From contig NZ_MQWA01000001.1 of NCBI RefSeq assembly GCF_002954445.1, positions 3,989,043 to 4,053,042 of the forward strand: 64,000 nt of DNA. Direction: 5' to 3'. A program made the translations under genes and the position numbers. Source of the stretch: Rubritalea profundi. GTDB lineage: Bacteria > Verrucomicrobiota > Verrucomicrobiia > Verrucomicrobiales > Akkermansiaceae. The first letter of the stretch is position 1. Each line of letters opens with the position of its first letter. Below are positions 63,750 to 64,000 of the stretch, piece after piece. The notes beneath the pieces were generated by a model. That model was given only the letters and a program-made list of their open reading frames with translations. It was not told the DNA's origin and ran no database searches.

Positions 63750-64000
63750 CTAGAGCAGCCCTCGTCGTTTAAAATCAAATTCGTTAATCGACTGTGATTT
63801 TTCAATCATGTCGATGGTAAATTTTAGGAGTCCAATTTCCCAAGCGTCGTCGATGCCTTCAACCAGCGCTAGCATCGGATCATCCTCAATGGAGGCCTCC
63901 TCTAACAGGCGTTCCTTTACCAGTTCGATATTCTCGCTGAAAATTTGCTCCCGCACAGCTGTGCGGAGAAAATGGAAGCCGTATTGGAAAAAGACTGGCT
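63750..64000 (-). CDS. Unknown protein, C-terminal part (start outside window)
   Basis: The frame is open from the right edge to a stop at 63750, giving 83 visible residues: QYGFHFLRTAVREQIFSEN, ELVKERLLEEASIEDDP, then WEIGLLKFTIDMIEKSQS and a basic end. It is helical and soluble with no recognised motif. An internal GTG at 63956 could also start a short product. It precedes the LysM gene by 21 bp, so the two are probably one unit. Confidence 0.5.
   Translation of the reverse strand, partial: PVFFQYGFHFLRTAVREQIFSENIELVKERLLEEASIEDDPMLALVEGIDDAWEIGLLKFTIDMIEKSQSINEFDFKRRGLL

Noticed and set aside
1-64000. CRISPR array or rRNA operon
   Set aside because: No regularly spaced direct repeats and no rRNA-like sequence seen on reading.

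Overview
The window (about 47% G+C by eye) looks like a chromosome segment from a marine Verrucomicrobiota bacterium, probably near Rubritaleaceae/Akkermansiaceae. This is inferred from the feel of the housekeeping proteins (MutL, UvrB, RpoA, PgpH, a phosphate-type porin) and from the beta-propeller/cytochrome c pair; no 16S gene is present. Layout: (A) 1-8.7 kb is a defence island. It holds an AAA ATPase + HNH nuclease pair of Septu (PtuA/PtuB) type, cut by the left edge; a broken GIY-YIG nuclease gene whose middle is replaced by a four-helix-bundle ORF inside imperfect 31-bp inverted repeats; a type IV toxin-antitoxin pair (AbiEi/AbiEii-like) with two perfect palindromic operators; and a type I restriction hsdR. 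Its hsdM/hsdS are not in view. (B) 9.3-27.6 kb is a complete nitrate assimilation cluster: nitrate reductase NarB, a fused DmsB-DmsC-like Fe-S/membrane anchor, a bifunctional Ser/Thr phosphatase-kinase, NarK, a nitrate-type ABC importer (two ATPases, a permease with a large coiled-coil insert, a binding protein), a LysR regulator, an outer-membrane porin, and nitrite reductase NirBD. The strongest find of the window is here. Seven sigma-54-type promoters (TGGYAYR-N4-NTGCT, GG-N10-GC) precede all seven transcription units, and a 15-bp palindrome ATGAA-N5-TTCAT (a T-N11-A LysR-type box) lies at fixed spacing upstream, 47-48 bp from the -24 element at four promoters. Together they suggest one sigma-54-dependent nitrate regulon controlled through the palindrome, perhaps by the local LysR protein. 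(C) 27.7-45.8 kb holds a beta-propeller protein with cytochrome c, MutL without the endonuclease motif, a HerA-like ATPase, alanine racemase, UvrB with an insertion, PolX, flotillin FloA, molybdenum-cofactor genes (fdhD, MOSC, moaC) and an exported beta-carbonic anhydrase. (D) 45.9-55 kb holds an IS4-like transposase relic, an OprO/P-type porin, an unusual LysR-HAD phosphatase fusion, ModF, an FHA membrane protein, a lipoate ligase-like protein, DAHP synthase, tRNA-Gln and tRNA-Cys, and BioA. (E) 56-64 kb holds repeat-rich spacer, YbeY and a shortened PgpH-type HD phosphodiesterase, a decayed SDR/LysR pair, RpoA-RplQ, AccA, a LysM protein with a degenerate L,D-transpeptidase fold, and a gene cut by the right edge.
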